A DNA stretch of 64,000 nt from the NCBI GenBank assembly GCA_028023455.1, contig JAQFVV010013406.1:62001-126000 (forward strand). Direction: 5' to 3'. The position numbers and the translations under genes were made by a program. Shown one piece after another: positions 10,646 through 22,754 of this stretch (position 1 is the stretch's first letter; each line of letters begins with the position of its first letter). The notes beneath the pieces were generated by a model. It was not told the origin of the DNA. It saw nothing but the letters and a program-made list of their open reading frames with translations, and ran no database searches. The DNA is from Epiperipatus broadwayi (taxonomy: Eukaryota > Onychophora > Udeonychophora > Euonychophora > Peripatidae).

Positions 10646-10745
10646 ACATCTGCATAAAACTACTTTAATATTTCAACCAGCCATGCCATTTTGCTTTCTG
10701 ATGAAACCCAGTCTTCTGGTTGAAATATTAAAGTAGTTTTATAGA
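10646..10745. repeat. foldback carrying a hammerhead ribozyme
   Basis: ATAAAACTACTTTAATATTT plus CAACCAG (10654-10680) is the exact reverse complement of CTGGTTG plus AAATATTAAAGTAGTTTTAT (10716-10742), around a 35-bp centre. The right arm plus centre form a complete hammerhead; the left arm is the same ribozyme's 3' half in inverse orientation. This suggests two head-to-head element ends with one truncated, the same architecture as the PLE and retrozyme loci. Confidence 0.8.
10691..10736 (+). ncRNA. hammerhead ribozyme with canonical core
   Basis: Helix I is UUGCUUU with AAAGUAG (seven pairs including two GU). The core CUGAUGA is canonical. Helix II pairs AAC and CAG with CUG and GUU (one bulged C) around loop UCUU. 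GAAA follows, then AUAU as a self-complementary two-pair helix III with no loop, and U17 at 10729. The loopless palindromic helix III implies that two copies pair in trans, as proposed for PLE hammerheads. The first pair of helix II is A-U rather than G-C, which may lower activity. Confidence 0.7.
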
Positions 10746-10763
10746 GAAGTAATTATGTGTCTT

Positions 10764-10853
10764 TATTATATATATATATACCTGCAGGGTACACCATACG
10801 ATATGTGTATATATATATATATATATATACCTGCAGGGTACACCATACGACAA
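10764..10853. repeat. tandem duplication of a TA tract plus ~20-bp unique sequence
   Basis: ACCTGCAGGGTACACCATAC occurs at 10781-10800 and again at 10830-10849, each time preceded by a TA tract. This is a local duplication of about 49 bp. Confidence 0.8.
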
Positions 10854-11560
10854 CGTGAATACGACTCAGTAGTCAGATGATTTGAATACAGCGTGTCAAC
10901 CAACCTACAACAAGTCATATCCTAAATTTATGATTTGACATCACATTTGGGTGCATCAGATGTTACTGAATCATGAATGGCATATAACAAAGGGAGCACA
11001 TCTCACTACTGTCAGATGTAGGCCTTCGAATAGGATGCTAAAGATGTCATAATGAAATGCCCAGTTCCAAATCACATCTACTTTCAATATACTAACTTAT
11101 AATTTACTAACAATATTTCAATGTAACTTAGACAAGGGCATATTCATTACATCTCCCTTTTTAGGCCCCATTACACCACAGAATTCAAACTCAGGGAGTT
11201 TTTGCAGTCAGCTCTCTTCAAGGATGGACTTACTCAATTATTAACCAAATATGCCTATATATAAGCATAGATATAGAAAAAAATACTGTTTATTTGTCAA
11301 AATAATGGAAATGTTTTATATATATATATATATATAATGCATGTAATAAATTCAGATGAGTTTAATTACTTTTAAGAAGCCAAAACAAGTTCTGCATGAT
11401 GAAGAGTGAGATGGGGACTATTTTCACCTTTTTATTCTCCTCTCGAAGGACTGTCTACCAGCCATCAAAATTCCAGCTGAACGGCCATATGAGATGACGT
11501 AGAATTACCAACCAACCTGCCTGCCTGCCGCTATGCTGATATCTTAGGTAAAATCATATA
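10854..11560. other. moderately complex non-coding block, unassigned
   Basis: Sequence of higher complexity than its surroundings (for example 10980-11060, 11150-11240 and 11450-11545). A possible non-coding exon runs from after CCTCTCGAAG (11450) to ATCTTAG before GTAAAATC near 11547, but stops occur in all frames. It is probably an old repeat or UTR-like exon; I cannot say which. Confidence 0.35.
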
Positions 11561-11665
11561 ATTTAGAGCTGCCTTAATACGAACATTCACAGATGATTTA
11601 TAATTTGTAGCTAAATTAATTCATAGATCCATTTATGATGTTTTGCTAGTTTTGCTCGTAAACTC

Positions 11666-11688
11666 TCTCTCTCTCTCTCTCTCTCTCT
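11666..11688. repeat. (CT)n microsatellite
   Basis: Perfect CT dinucleotide run of about 23 bp. Confidence 0.95.
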
Positions 11689-11799
11689 ATAATCCTTTAT
11701 TAATACTTAGGTAATTCTAAATATACATTTACTTTCACATTTAATTTATGTTTATATAACTTTATGCGGCTCAATTAAATGTATACAACTTATTTTGTT

Positions 11800-13123
11800 T
11801 AATATATATATATTATTTTCTCTAATATGTTGGTATCAATCAATCTCGCGACTTTTATTAAATTCATTAGTAAAATTATATTCATTTGTTTATTTAGAAT
11901 AGAAATTGTTCGCTAGGTTGGTTGTATACCTAAAACTATTTTATTGTGGATGCTTATTTTATTTTGTTGTTAAGTTGCCTTTATAAAAGATTGTGACACC
12001 TAATATAAAATTTTACCTTTTTTTACCATTGCCTGAAGGGCTAATTCTTTAATTAATACATATATGGGAATCGAATTCAAATATAAATTTTATTAACTTA
12101 GTAATATAAATAAAAGTTAATATTCATTATGATTTGTTAAATGACTCAGAATTGAAAACAGATTATTGCACAAAAGGTTAGACAATTTCAAAGTTCTAAA
12201 ATAATATTATATGAAAATTATGATATAAAATTATATTCATGTCCAATAACATTGCTGGCATACCATCCACTTTAATCTGATATTTTATCTTCTCCATTTC
12301 TCAACTGTTTAGTCATTGGGAATGTCTAAGCTCCCATCCTATTTTTAAAATCGTTCATAATTAGGAACACTACTTCCTGTGAACATGCATCCAAATTCTG
12401 GGCTCTCAAACCCAGACCCTCTTTCGATATCGCTTCGCCAGAATGCGCGGACATATCAAATCTAAGTTCGTTTTTCAAATATGCTTTAAAATGATAAAAT
12501 ATCCACAATCACCATGAAGGCCAGATTTCTTTAATGTATGCTAGTACCGTTACTCTTGTCCTTAATTTAATCACTGTCTACCTAACTTCAGTAAGTCACA
12601 ATGATGTGTTAAAGATAATGATTCATTTAGTAAAATATGTTCTGTTCATGGAGTTAAAATGCTTTCTTTGAAAAAGCGTTATCGATTCCCATAGATGTAG
12701 ACAAATGTAAATTATTTATTATATCATATAATCTCGTAAATAAAGCGCATTGTTTGTTTCTTATTTCTAAAAGACGTCTTTGCCAAACAATGTGAATAAA
12801 TAATGGTTCTCCTAAGAAATACATGATTGACATCATATATTTTGCCCGTTATCAACTAAATCAGTTACTGTTAAAACTGTCACAATCTCTTATATTTAAT
12901 TTCGGCATCCACAATGCTCCATAGCAAAAGTTTTATTGAAATAGTTGATCAACTCCGCACAAATTATAAAACACTATAAAACTGTATCTGTAAAATTATA
13001 TTTATTAAATGAGTGATAGAGGGGATTTTATACAACAAAGTCCCAAGTCTTGTAAATAAACAATATTGTCATAAGCGTGAAACTAGTTGGTAAAATATGC
13101 ATACGTTTCTTTAATCTTTTGTA

Positions 13124-13155
<32 letters not shown>

Positions 13156-13545
13156 TTGTTTAACATTTAATAAATATATCTATTTCATGTAAATCCTGGT
13201 TTGTTTTTGAATTATTATTTTCTAGTTAATATTTAGAACTATTTTCTTTAGCTAAGAGCTTAGCATTAATAAATAACTATAATAATGTAATAACTGGGCT
13301 ACTCCGACCTCGATCATCATCATCAGTCTGATCTTATGCTCTACCACTTTGTTTATGGGCACAGATTCAAAATAATTTTACTGCATCATCAGAATTGTTG
13401 TTCATTGAGTCAGAGATTCGAAGAATAGGCAAATAGGTTAGAATTCAGGATTGCTTTAGACCTATGTATCTCGAGCATGATCGGACTCGAGGTACTTTTA
13501 CTTAGGATTTGAATCTTGTTAGGTGAGCATACTATTTTGACTGGT
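11800..13545. repeat. ~1.7-kb diverged non-coding repeat, copy 1
   Basis: Aligns along its length with 60200-61986 in the same orientation. Anchors in order include TTAATACATATATG, TTGTTAAATGACTCA, AATAACATTGCTGGCAT, AATCTGATATTTTATCTT, TTTCATGTAAATCCTGGTTT, GAATAGGCAAATA and AGAGCATGATC (GAGCATGATC here). Small indels throughout destroy any common reading frame. Both copies end at GTGAGCA next to a TA array. It may be an old non-autonomous transposon or a segmental duplicate. Confidence 0.75.
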
Positions 13546-14396
13546 ACAATATATATATATATAGCCCCACTCCCATCTATATGTGTGTGCAAGTCATAGT
13601 AAAAAAAACAATGATAGATACAAAAAAGACCTTTTACTCCGTGGGTTAATTGCACTCAGAAGTAAAACAAAATTACAAGTAAATATTATTAAAACTTTTT
13701 TGTAAACAAAATAATTTTGTTTGTCCTAAAGTTTGCCTTCAATGTTGAATATATAAAAACCTTACTTGAGGTCGCCTTGATAGATCAAAGTTGAATTTCC
13801 AGAGGAATCTGTAAATTTACTTTTATTAAAAATAATACATATTAACTGACTATGATTTCTTTTTTAACATACATCAACATATGACACATCTATTCACTGC
13901 TTCCACTGTTAAATTGCAGGTGAGCGAATTTGAACAATGAATATTGAATACACAATAAAAAAAAATTACAATTCATAAATTTTCAAATAGAAACGACAAA
14001 AGCAAAAATAAAATAAAATAATCATGTGAATCAAAACAAAATATATTTATCTTGAGGAAAGCAAGCATCTTATTCACAGTTAAGAGTTTATAATGTCAAT
14101 CTCCATGTATACTGTTCTTGTTCACCAACAGTGTTAATATCCATATTTTTCATGCTGGTTGGTTAAAAACAAACACATACAAATTATTTCTTCAGAATGT
14201 TTATAAATCCATTGAAGATTGTTTTTCACCAGCATTTCACAAATAGAGATTTTGATGGTTACTTTTAAAATTTCATAATTTCTTAATTTCATAATGACAT
14301 TAAAGCCAGCTTTGGAAGGTCCTACAGCATTGGTTTTTTACCCTGAATACATTGTAATGATTTATTTATTATAAACTGTTATTTATAATGTGGATT

Positions 14397-14398
<2 letters not shown>
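13546..14398. other. AT-rich non-coding DNA
   Basis: Nothing recognised apart from a short TA tract at 13549-13562. Confidence 0.5.

Positions 14399-14491
<93 letters not shown>
14399..14491. repeat. long (TA)n array flanked by TTCAA / TTGAA
   Basis: About 92 bp of uninterrupted TA. The flanks GGATTCAA and TTGAACC are inverted relative to each other, so the tract sits as the loop of a short palindrome. Confidence 0.95.
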
Positions 14492-14492
<1 letters not shown>

Positions 14493-15032
14493 AACCAGCT
14501 TAAAGAAACAGTCAATTTTTAGTAGTTTCACATTTCTTTTCCATCATTTTTATAATAATGAATTTTAGCCTGCAGAACAAATTAAGTCACTAGTTCATTC
14601 CTGCTAATTATAAATTAAAGTTTAACTTTCCAGTTTCCTTCTATCCAAAATAAAGATTTTATATTATCCTGAAACTACAGTTATTAAAATTCTACCATTT
14701 TTTTTCTTTTTTTTTTTTTAAGAAAGAAAAAAAACATTACTTATCTTCTGTTCGTTCAATTGTAGATTTTTTAAGTGAAGAATGCTACTTTGTTTCATGC
14801 TAGTTAAAACCTATTGTTACAACTTAATAAAACAAAAACAAATTATGAATAATTATTACTATTATTATTATTTAATCTTCATTATTCCAAATTCAATCAT
14901 TTAGCAACAATTTTGACCTCATAAATTTTAATCTTTGATTATGTCCATCTTATAAGTCAGTTAATTAATATTTAGTTAATGATATTGAAATGAATAAAAA
15001 AACAATTAACTTCTACAAATAGACAAACATAT

Positions 15033-15035
<3 letters not shown>
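14492..15035. other. AT-rich non-coding DNA
   Basis: Poly(T)/poly(A) runs at 14697-14735 and a (TTA)n-like stretch near 14858; otherwise nothing recognised. Confidence 0.5.
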
Positions 15036-15071
<36 letters not shown>

Positions 15072-15226
15072 TATTTTTTGGAGGTTTTTTTTATTAAATA
15101 AAAAAAAAAAAAAAAAAATAATTTTTTTTTTTTTATTTTATTTTTTTCCTTATAAAAAAAAAATTTAATAATGAAAAAAATAAAATTATCTTTTATTTTT
15201 TTTTTTTATATGAATTGAATAATAAT

Positions 15227-15339
<113 letters not shown>

Positions 15340-15393
15340 CTTAAAATAATAAAAAACTTATTTTTATAATATTTTTTTTTTATATTTTGGATG

Positions 15394-15669
<276 letters not shown>

Positions 15670-15735
15670 TATATAACAAATTTGTTTGCTTTCTCACAAT
15701 AGATAAAAGAATAAGAATTAATTTCACACACACAC

Positions 15736-15738
<3 letters not shown>

Positions 15739-15782
<44 letters not shown>

Positions 15783-15894
15783 TGCATTTGTATAAGCAAG
15801 TATGTAGGATAAATTATTTAACTACCACTTGGTCTGAATTCAAACATTGTGAAAGAAATTGGGACAGGTGTGAAGGTTTGTTGTAAGCCATCTC

Positions 15895-15975
<81 letters not shown>
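15739..15975. repeat. (TA)n arrays at 15739-15781 and 15899-15975
   Basis: Two TA arrays with a (CA)n remnant before the first; about 115 bp of unique sequence lies between them. Confidence 0.9.
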
Positions 15976-15978
<3 letters not shown>

Positions 15979-16061
15979 GATACAAATATTTTCACAGGTT
16001 GCATATATAAAAGACTTATTTTGCGGGTTCATCCATGTTAAAATATTTTAAATATTGATAT

Positions 16062-16101
16062 GCTGACATTTCGACTTGGTAACACAAGTCATCCACTGAG
16101 T
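16062..16101 (-). ncRNA. hammerhead-like motif in PLE-4 tail (degenerate)
   Basis: Read on the minus strand: CAGTGGAT, helix II GACTTG/CAAGTC with loop TGTTAC, GAAAT, GTC. Helix II with G10.1-C11.1 and GAAA is intact, but the CUGANGA box is not (CAGTGGA plus one extra base). Better-preserved relatives lie at 63004 and 63177. Confidence 0.35.
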
Positions 16102-16183
16102 GATAAAAAGTAGACAGACGGTTGTAGAGGTGCTAAAATCACTGATTTTAAAAAACATTAAAGTTCCACCAATAGCAAAAATG

Positions 16184-16763
16184 TTAAATTAAGAATGTTT
16201 TTTTAAAAAAATCTTTCCAAATAGGAGGAAGTTTGCTTGTATCATCTCGCTTATTGATACAATCTGGCCTTTTAAGTATCTCAATGGCTTCTCTAATTTT
16301 GCACTGGTATAGATTATCACATCTGGATATGATCCTGGTACTAGAAAACTTAATTTTATGACCTGAATCCATAGTATGGAGTGAGAGTACTGATGATGAT
16401 GAATGTTGTTTAACTGCATTAGCATGATCATCTCTCCTAACACTGATGTGATGATTAATCATACCTATGTAAGAAGCCTTACAATTTTCACATGAGATTT
16501 GATAAACACCATGAGATTCAAGAGAGATTGAATCCTTAGGATTGGTTATTATATTGATCTTTTGATGAGTAGAAAATGCTGTATTTATATTATAGCATTT
16601 TAATATACATCCCATACTGTCTGTAGTTCTTTTTACATATGTAACACAAATCTTAATAGCTGATTTATCATCTTTTTGTTTCCTATTTTGTCCATTTTGG
16701 ACTTGAAATAAGGCTTTTTTAATAAATTTATAATTGTAACTATTTGCTAATAAAACACTATTA
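16184..16763 (-). pseudogene. PLE-4 C-terminal GIY-YIG endonuclease fragment (minus)
   Basis: A 143-codon open frame (16615 to 16184) reads HGVYQISCENCKASYIGM at the GIY-YIG core, then HISVRRDDH, an SGHKI segment and CKIREAIEILKR with the conserved glutamate, ending LPPIWKDFF. Upstream in-frame residues (KKALFQVQNGQNR and others, to about 16740) continue the element's linker. The GIY-YIG domain of PLEs nicks DNA to prime reverse transcription. The RT is missing, so the fragment cannot act alone. Confidence 0.8.
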
Positions 16764-17198
16764 ATGATTTATTTCTTCTTTCAGATGGGACTTATTTTGT
16801 GTGTTTTATTTTCTACTCATCAAAAGATCAGCAATATAATAATAAAACCTAAGGATTCAATCCCTCTTGAATCCCACGGTGTTTATCAAATCTCATGTGA
16901 AAATTGTAAGGCTTCTTACATAGGCATGAGTAATTGTCACCTCAGTGTTAGGAGAGATGAGCATTCTAATGTAGTTAAACAACATTCATCATCATCAGCA
17001 CTCTCACTCCTTACTATGGATTCAGGTCATAAAATTATTTTTTCTAGTACGAGAATCATATCCAGATGTGATAATCTATACCAGTGCAAAATTAGAGAAG
17101 CCATTGAGATACTTAAAAGGCCAGATTGTATCAATAAGCGAAATGATACAAGCAAACTTCCTCCTATTTGGAACATTTTTTTTAAAAAACATTCTTAA
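16764..17198 (+). pseudogene. PLE-4 C-terminal GIY-YIG endonuclease fragment (plus)
   Basis: Same domain as the minus copy: HGVYQISCENCKASYIGMSN, HLSVRRDEH, SGHKIIFSSTRI, KIREAIEILKR, LPPIW. The frame is open from about 16785 to a TAA at 17196. The first residues (up to about 16803) do not match the minus copy, so the 5' junction lies there. It is roughly 85-90 percent similar to its partner by eye, which implies separate ageing or insertion rather than a fresh palindrome. Confidence 0.8.
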
Positions 17199-17369
17199 TT
17201 TAACATTTTTTCTATTGGTGGAACTTTAACATTTTTTCAAATCAGTGATTGTAGAACCTCTACAACCATCTTTCTACTTTTTATCACTCAGTGGATGATT
17301 TTTTACCACATCGAAACGTAAGTATATCAATATTTAAAATATTTTAACACAGCTGAACCTGCAAAATGT

Positions 17370-17371
<2 letters not shown>

Positions 17372-17405
<34 letters not shown>

Positions 17406-17412
17406 TAAATGA

Positions 17413-17472
<60 letters not shown>

Positions 17473-17482
17473 CATTTAGCAT
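17372..17482. repeat. (TA)n arrays with palindromic flanks
   Basis: The second array is enclosed by ATATGCTAAATGAATAAATA (17400-17419) and its reverse complement TTATTCATTTAGCATAT (17467-17483), so the TA tract is the loop of a hairpin or cruciform. Confidence 0.85.
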
Positions 17483-17483
17483 A

Positions 17484-19136
17484 TGGATTTTTTTTAGTCA
17501 ACTTAGCTATTAAAAATATTAGAAAGGAATTTGAAGAGTTTACAAACAGAAGATATATTCATCAAAGCTTTTTCTACAGTTATTATCTACATGGAACATT
17601 GTTTGTGTTTGTCCACCTATACATGATTAATAGCTGTCAACTTCTATTTGTAAAACAGATAATGCCAGAATCAATGATAATCTTAAATATCTTGATGAGA
17701 TATGAATTGAATTTTGGAAGACCAAATCTACATACTTTTGTTATTGGATCTGAAATAAAATTGTTTAAAATTCCATAAAAAATTTTATGCCAAAATTCTT
17801 CATTTGCAAAATTTTAGTTGAACACCCAAAAAGTGGATCTTAATTTGTGATGAGTTTTAGATGGTGAAAAAATAAATTGAACATTGGCAAGTTCATTTCC
17901 ACTTTATAACATATGCTCTATGAAGCAACTTTTTTTTTCTGATATCTCATGAATAAGTACAAGAAAGTAGGGGAAATCACTGCATAGAAATAGATTTGAG
18001 TGTGCCAATAATATTTTAATTGTAATACTTAGCATAGTAGAAAAGAAATTGCACTAAATTTATTTTGATCTAATACATAAATTATTTTGCAACATTATTC
18101 CTATGTAGCATGAGTTAGGATTGTGTTTGAGTGTATTATTTAAAATCATAATATTAAGATTATGGTAGAATTTACTTTTTATATAAAAAATTGAATAGAA
18201 TGCATTTAAAAGAGTAGGAATAAGAGACAGTCTTTGAAAAAAAAATTATAATATTCTTATTAAAAAACTTTTTCTATTTAGGTTGCTTTTTTTAGAAATC
18301 TGGATAATCACTGATACATATTTAAATAAAATAGGAGCAATAACTGAATCATAAGGGAGGATATTCTATAAAGTTTTGTATATACTGTAATTATAATTTC
18401 GACATATTTTGGAGAGCATTTTGTCAAGTAAATTAATTATTGTCCTATATTTAAGAATTTTATAAACTTTTACAAAGACCATTTTTTAAATAAAATCAGA
18501 TGCGGATGGTAAATTAATAAACATAACACTTGATTTACTTTGAAAGACTTTTCATATGAGTGGGTAAAGATAAACTTGTTCGCAACAACTTTCTCCTGGA
18601 TATGCTTGAACTGTTCTATATGTATGTGGCTTTCAATTATTGATAAACCTTATTATTAATATAACTTCCTCACACAGCTTATAAGAATAACATTAATATT
18701 ACATTAGTTCATAAAAATTTGGAGATCATCTTGGATTTATTTTGTTTGTTGTTATGTCACTTTTTTGAAATCGTTTCTGCATAAATAATGTTACTGAATA
18801 GTTTATCCTATCAACCTTTGGTTTAAGATTCTAAGTTGTTGTTTTTTAGAAAATGCCATGGAAATTATACTACTTGCTTCTAAGGACATTTTTAAATTTA
18901 AGATAATCTAAAAATCTACTAATTTTATTACAATGATATAAAAGGAACATTAATTATAAAAAAAGTTTGCTTTTCTGCTTTCATAATATTTTTAGCATTT
19001 TATCAATCCTTGCTTTAAAAGTCTCATATACAAAATTGACAACATAATTAGCACTGCAGTAATAATTCTTTTAGAATTATATATGTTTATCTTCAATAAC
19101 AGTATATGACAACTTATCCATATGAAAATTGCACTT
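17484..19136. other. AT-rich non-coding DNA, nothing recognised
   Basis: No ORF, repeat copy or RNA gene could be supported. Confidence 0.6.
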
Positions 19137-19201
19137 TATCTTGATAAACTTCTAGTTAATATATATATATATATATATATATTAACTAGAAGTTTATCAA
19201 G

Positions 19202-19237
<36 letters not shown>
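19137..19237. repeat. perfect inverted repeat around (TA)n, plus a second TA array
   Basis: TCTTGATAAACTTCTAGTTA (19139-19158) and its exact reverse complement (19183-19202) flank a TA tract of about 24 bp, followed by another TA array at 19205-19237. This is a cruciform-capable structure. Confidence 0.9.
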
Positions 19238-19239
<2 letters not shown>

Positions 19240-19569
19240 CAAAACAATAAAATAACTTAAAACAAACTAAATTTAGTAAGATTATAAAAAATCAGTAGAA
19301 CAAATCCTCAAAATACCTATGTTTATGCTTTGGTTTACATAACAGGGAATATTCTAAAAGTAGTAAGGTCTGGGTTTGGGCTTTTATATGTCAGTAATAG
19401 AAATTAGTTAGAACTCTGATTTTCTGACAGATTGTTTAATTTACTTTTATTTCTAATGTAATAATTTTGGTTGCTTATATATCAATAACAGACTAGATTA
19501 ACTAACTCTTATTTCATTGAATTGCTTTATTATAAGAACAATCACGTATAACAAGAATGGATTTATATA

Positions 19570-19940
19570 TTAATCTTATACTGGGATTAAACGTTATATC
19601 TAGTCTATAGATAATTTCTAATTTAATAAATGATTAGTGATAAACATTAATGTATTTATCTAAAGTTGATAGTGTCAATGTAAAGTAAGTTTGTCACTTG
19701 TAAATCAAAATACAGCAGTTTGCTATTGATAAATATTGAACATATGATAAGATGTCTATGAAATAGTGGGACTTGCACCAACTGATAAGTTCTGATCTCA
19801 CAGAAAATATATCTTGGGGGTCACTTGTCTATTATGTTGTCTTTATTTATGTATTTTAAGAATTATGGTGGAATGGAGGTTATTAAGTGTATCTATAACA
19901 TATATTATACATGGGAAAAAAATAAGTTGAATTAGTCAAT
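19570..19940. repeat. copy of the ~385-bp dispersed repeat
   Basis: Aligns with 3295-3600: AATTTAATAAATGATTAGTG, ATCAAAATACAGCA, TTGATAAATATTGAA, TTTATTTATGTATTTTAAG and GGTGGAATGGAGGT. The next unit starts again at 22968, after the PLE-1 insertion. Confidence 0.65.
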
Positions 19941-19960
19941 GCATGTGTGTTTATTTAAAA

Positions 19961-19964
<4 letters not shown>

Positions 19965-19999
<35 letters not shown>

Positions 20000-20001
20000 T
20001 T

Positions 20002-20075
<74 letters not shown>

Positions 20076-20086
20076 TCAAAATACAG
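19965..20086. repeat. (TA)n arrays next to PLE-1
   Basis: Several TA tracts broken by GATTTG and CATATACA. They border the 3' tail of the minus PLE-1 fragment. Confidence 0.9.
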
Positions 20087-20113
20087 TACAATTTATATAA
20101 ATTATATTTTTTT

Positions 20114-20154
20114 AGAAGTACTTTCGACTATACACTTTGTAGTCTTTATCAACT
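20114..20154 (-). ncRNA. hammerhead-like motif in PLE-1 tail, minus copy
   Basis: Same sequence as the plus copy at 22755-22796: TAG, TTGATAAA, GACTA, loop, TAGTC, GAAAGTACTT, CTA. See that entry. Confidence 0.5.
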
Positions 20155-20209
20155 ATATAACGTTGAATAATCAAAACGAGACAACCCTTAACAATACCCA
20201 TAGTTCAAT

Positions 20210-20836
20210 TCAGATTTCCCACAATTGTGTTATCCTAACATTTGATGACTGGTGATTCATTAACATTTGACGATTTCTTGAAATCAACATAGCCTCTTTT
20301 ATTTTACGTTTATTATGACAACGTTCAATTTGAATAATTTTCTTATTTTTATAATCAAATTTAAATCCATATTGACAAGATTTATTATGATCAAATATTA
20401 CATCTGTTCCATATTGATTCTCTTTTTGAATTCTATTATATAAAAGCATATGTTCTTTTATTCTCTTCTCAAATGTACACTTAGATTCACCAATGTATTG
20501 TACGCCGCATCCACATATCAATCTATATATAATAGAATTTTGATTAAACTTTGAATTTTGAATTTTAGAATTATTAAGCAATCTATTTATGTTATTTGTA
20601 GAGAAAAAAGCAATATGACACAAACCATTATAAATTTTCCTAATAAACTTGACCTGCTCATCTGATATAAATGGCATTGAAATCCATTTCATTTTGATAT
20701 TTTTATTTTTAATTTTATTATAGTGTTGATTTCTTTTAAATCCTTTAATAATATTAGCAATTGCATTTTTATAATAACCAATTTTCAACAAGTCATTAAC
20801 AAATAAATGTACATTTTTAATTTTATCACTAGAATA
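20210..20836 (-). pseudogene. PLE-1 GIY-YIG fragment (minus)
   Basis: Codes, in order, for KLCKYSSDKIKN, FVNDLLKIGYYKN, KWISMPFISDEQVKFIRKIY, CGCGVQYIGESKCTFEKR (the GIY-YIG core with the catalytic-type R), DHNKSCQYGFKF, KRKIKEAMLISRN with the conserved E, and a final QLWEI. A 15-bp deletion before FDHNKS removes residues that the plus copy still has. The frame is open here but lacks the RT domain. Residues upstream of 20836 belong to the oppositely oriented copy. Confidence 0.85.
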
Positions 20837-20849
20837 TTTGCATAATTTG

Positions 20850-22700
20850 AAAGATTGTAATCTTGAATTGAATTCTGCAATAGAACATTCATTTAGTGTG
20901 ATTAAGTGTGATGCGAATATTTGTAATAACACTGTTAAAGAAGTTAAAAATAAAAACTCTAAATATAATAGGAATGATAAATGGTTAAGTCAAATTAATA
21001 AATTTAAAAGTTTCCTATTAAATAATGACTTAGTGTGTTTAAAGGAGGACAAGGGCCTTGTATGTGTTTGTTTACAAGAGCGAAATATAATGAAAAAGTT
21101 ATGGATCAAATGAAAAAGCTTAAATTTCAAAATAGTGAAATAATAAATATTGATACATCTCGCATGAAATTTATAAATGAAATTTTAAAAAAAGCTAAGA
21201 ATAAAGCTATTGATAGTCATACATATTATAACTTATATCCATCATCTGCTATTTGCCCTAGGATATTTTCGAATATAAAGCTACATAAAGAAAATTATCC
21301 ATTGAGATTGATGGTTGATTTTGGTGGTGCATATTATTATCAAACATGTAGATATATTGAATTATTACTTCAAGATATTTTAGGTTTTGGAGAATATACT
21401 ATTTCATCATCGTTTGATTTTGTAGATAAAATTAAGAATATAAATATAGATTTACATGACACAATTTGTGCTTTTGATATAAATGAAATGTATGGATCAA
21501 TAGATAGAATAGAGTCAATTAATATTATTTATAATGCTCTTGTTTCAAAAAATGTAAAGTCTGATATTATAAATTTTATTATAAAAGTATTGCAGTTTAT
21601 TGATAAAAATATTTATGTTAATTTTAATAATGAATATTATAAAATGAATTTTGGTTGGTCAATGGGTCTTCCTGCTGTTGCTCATATTTGTAATTTTGTT
21701 ATATCAACATATGAAAGTAAAATTTTAAAACAATTGAAATATCAAGAAATTAAAGTATATCATAGATATGTGGATGATGTTTTTATTTGTGGAAAACAAA
21801 AATTAATAATCAATTTATTTAATGAATTAAATGAGATTAAGGATATAAATTGGGTTATAACTAAAGAGAAATACAATTCCATAAAATTCTTGGATATTGA
21901 AATTACTCTTAATGATTACAGTTTGGATTATCTTATGTTAATTAAACCAATTGAAACTAGAGGTTTTTTTTCCATATGAATCACATGTACCTATGTGTCA
22001 TAAGCTGTCTGGATTGAAATCATTCTTATTTCGAAATGAAAAATTATGCAAATATTCTAGTGATAAAATTAAAAATGTACAATTATTTGTTAATGACTTG
22101 TTGAAAATTGGTTATTATAAAAATGCAATTGCTAATATTATTAAAGGATTTAAAAGAAATCAACACTATAATAAAATTAAAAATAAAAATATCAAAATGA
22201 AATGGATTTCAATGCCATTTATATCAGATGAGCAGGTCAAGTTTATTAGGAAAATTTATAATGGTTTGTGTCATATTGCTTTTTTCTCTACAAATAACAT
22301 AAATAGATTGCTTAATAATTCTAAAATTCAAAATTCAAAGTTTAATCAAAATTCTATTATATATAGATTGATATGTAGATGTGGTGTATAATACATTGGT
22401 GAATCTAAGTGTACATTTGAGAAGAGAATAAAAGAACATATGCTTTTATATAATAGAATTCAAAAAGAGAATCAATATGGAACAGATGTAAATAAACCTT
22501 CATCATCTGTTATATTTGATCATAATAAATCTTGTCAATATGGATTTAAATTTGATTATAAAAATATGAAAATTATTCAAATTGAACGTTGTCATAATAA
22601 ACGTAAAATAAAAGAGGCTATGTTGATTTCAAGAAATCGTCAAATGTTAATGAATCGCCAGTCATCAAATGTTAAGATAACAGAATTGTGGGAAATCTGA
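20850..22700 (+). pseudogene. PLE-1 reverse transcriptase plus GIY-YIG, 5'-truncated and broken
   Basis: Begins inside the N-terminal region (LELNSAIEHSFSVIKCD), then CLKEDKG, a frameshift near 21058, and the RT domain: motif A-like CAFDINEMYGSI, motif B-like FGWSMGLPAVAHICNF, motif C YHRYVDDVFICG, then IKFLDIEI. A T8 run at 21964-21971 causes a second frameshift. The GIY-YIG core RCGV-stop-YIGES has a TAA (22389) where the minus copy has CAA (Q). The domain continues in frame to TELWEI and TGA at 22700. PLE RTs are related to telomerase RT; this copy is dead. Confidence 0.9.
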
Positions 22701-22754
22701 ATTGAACTATGGGTATTTTTAAGGGTTGTCTCATTTTGATTATTCAACATTATA

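Larger units (their letters stand above)
16015..17370. mobile_element. Penelope-like element PLE-4, inverted pair of 3' ends
   Basis: The outer 180 bp of the left side (16015-16200) and right side (17200-17370) are reverse complements and carry the same GGGTTCATCC end and CGAAAC-type tail. Inside are two diverged copies of the C-terminal GIY-YIG region, minus on the left and plus on the right, in head-to-head order. No RT domain is left, so this is a truncated, non-autonomous remnant. Confidence 0.85.
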
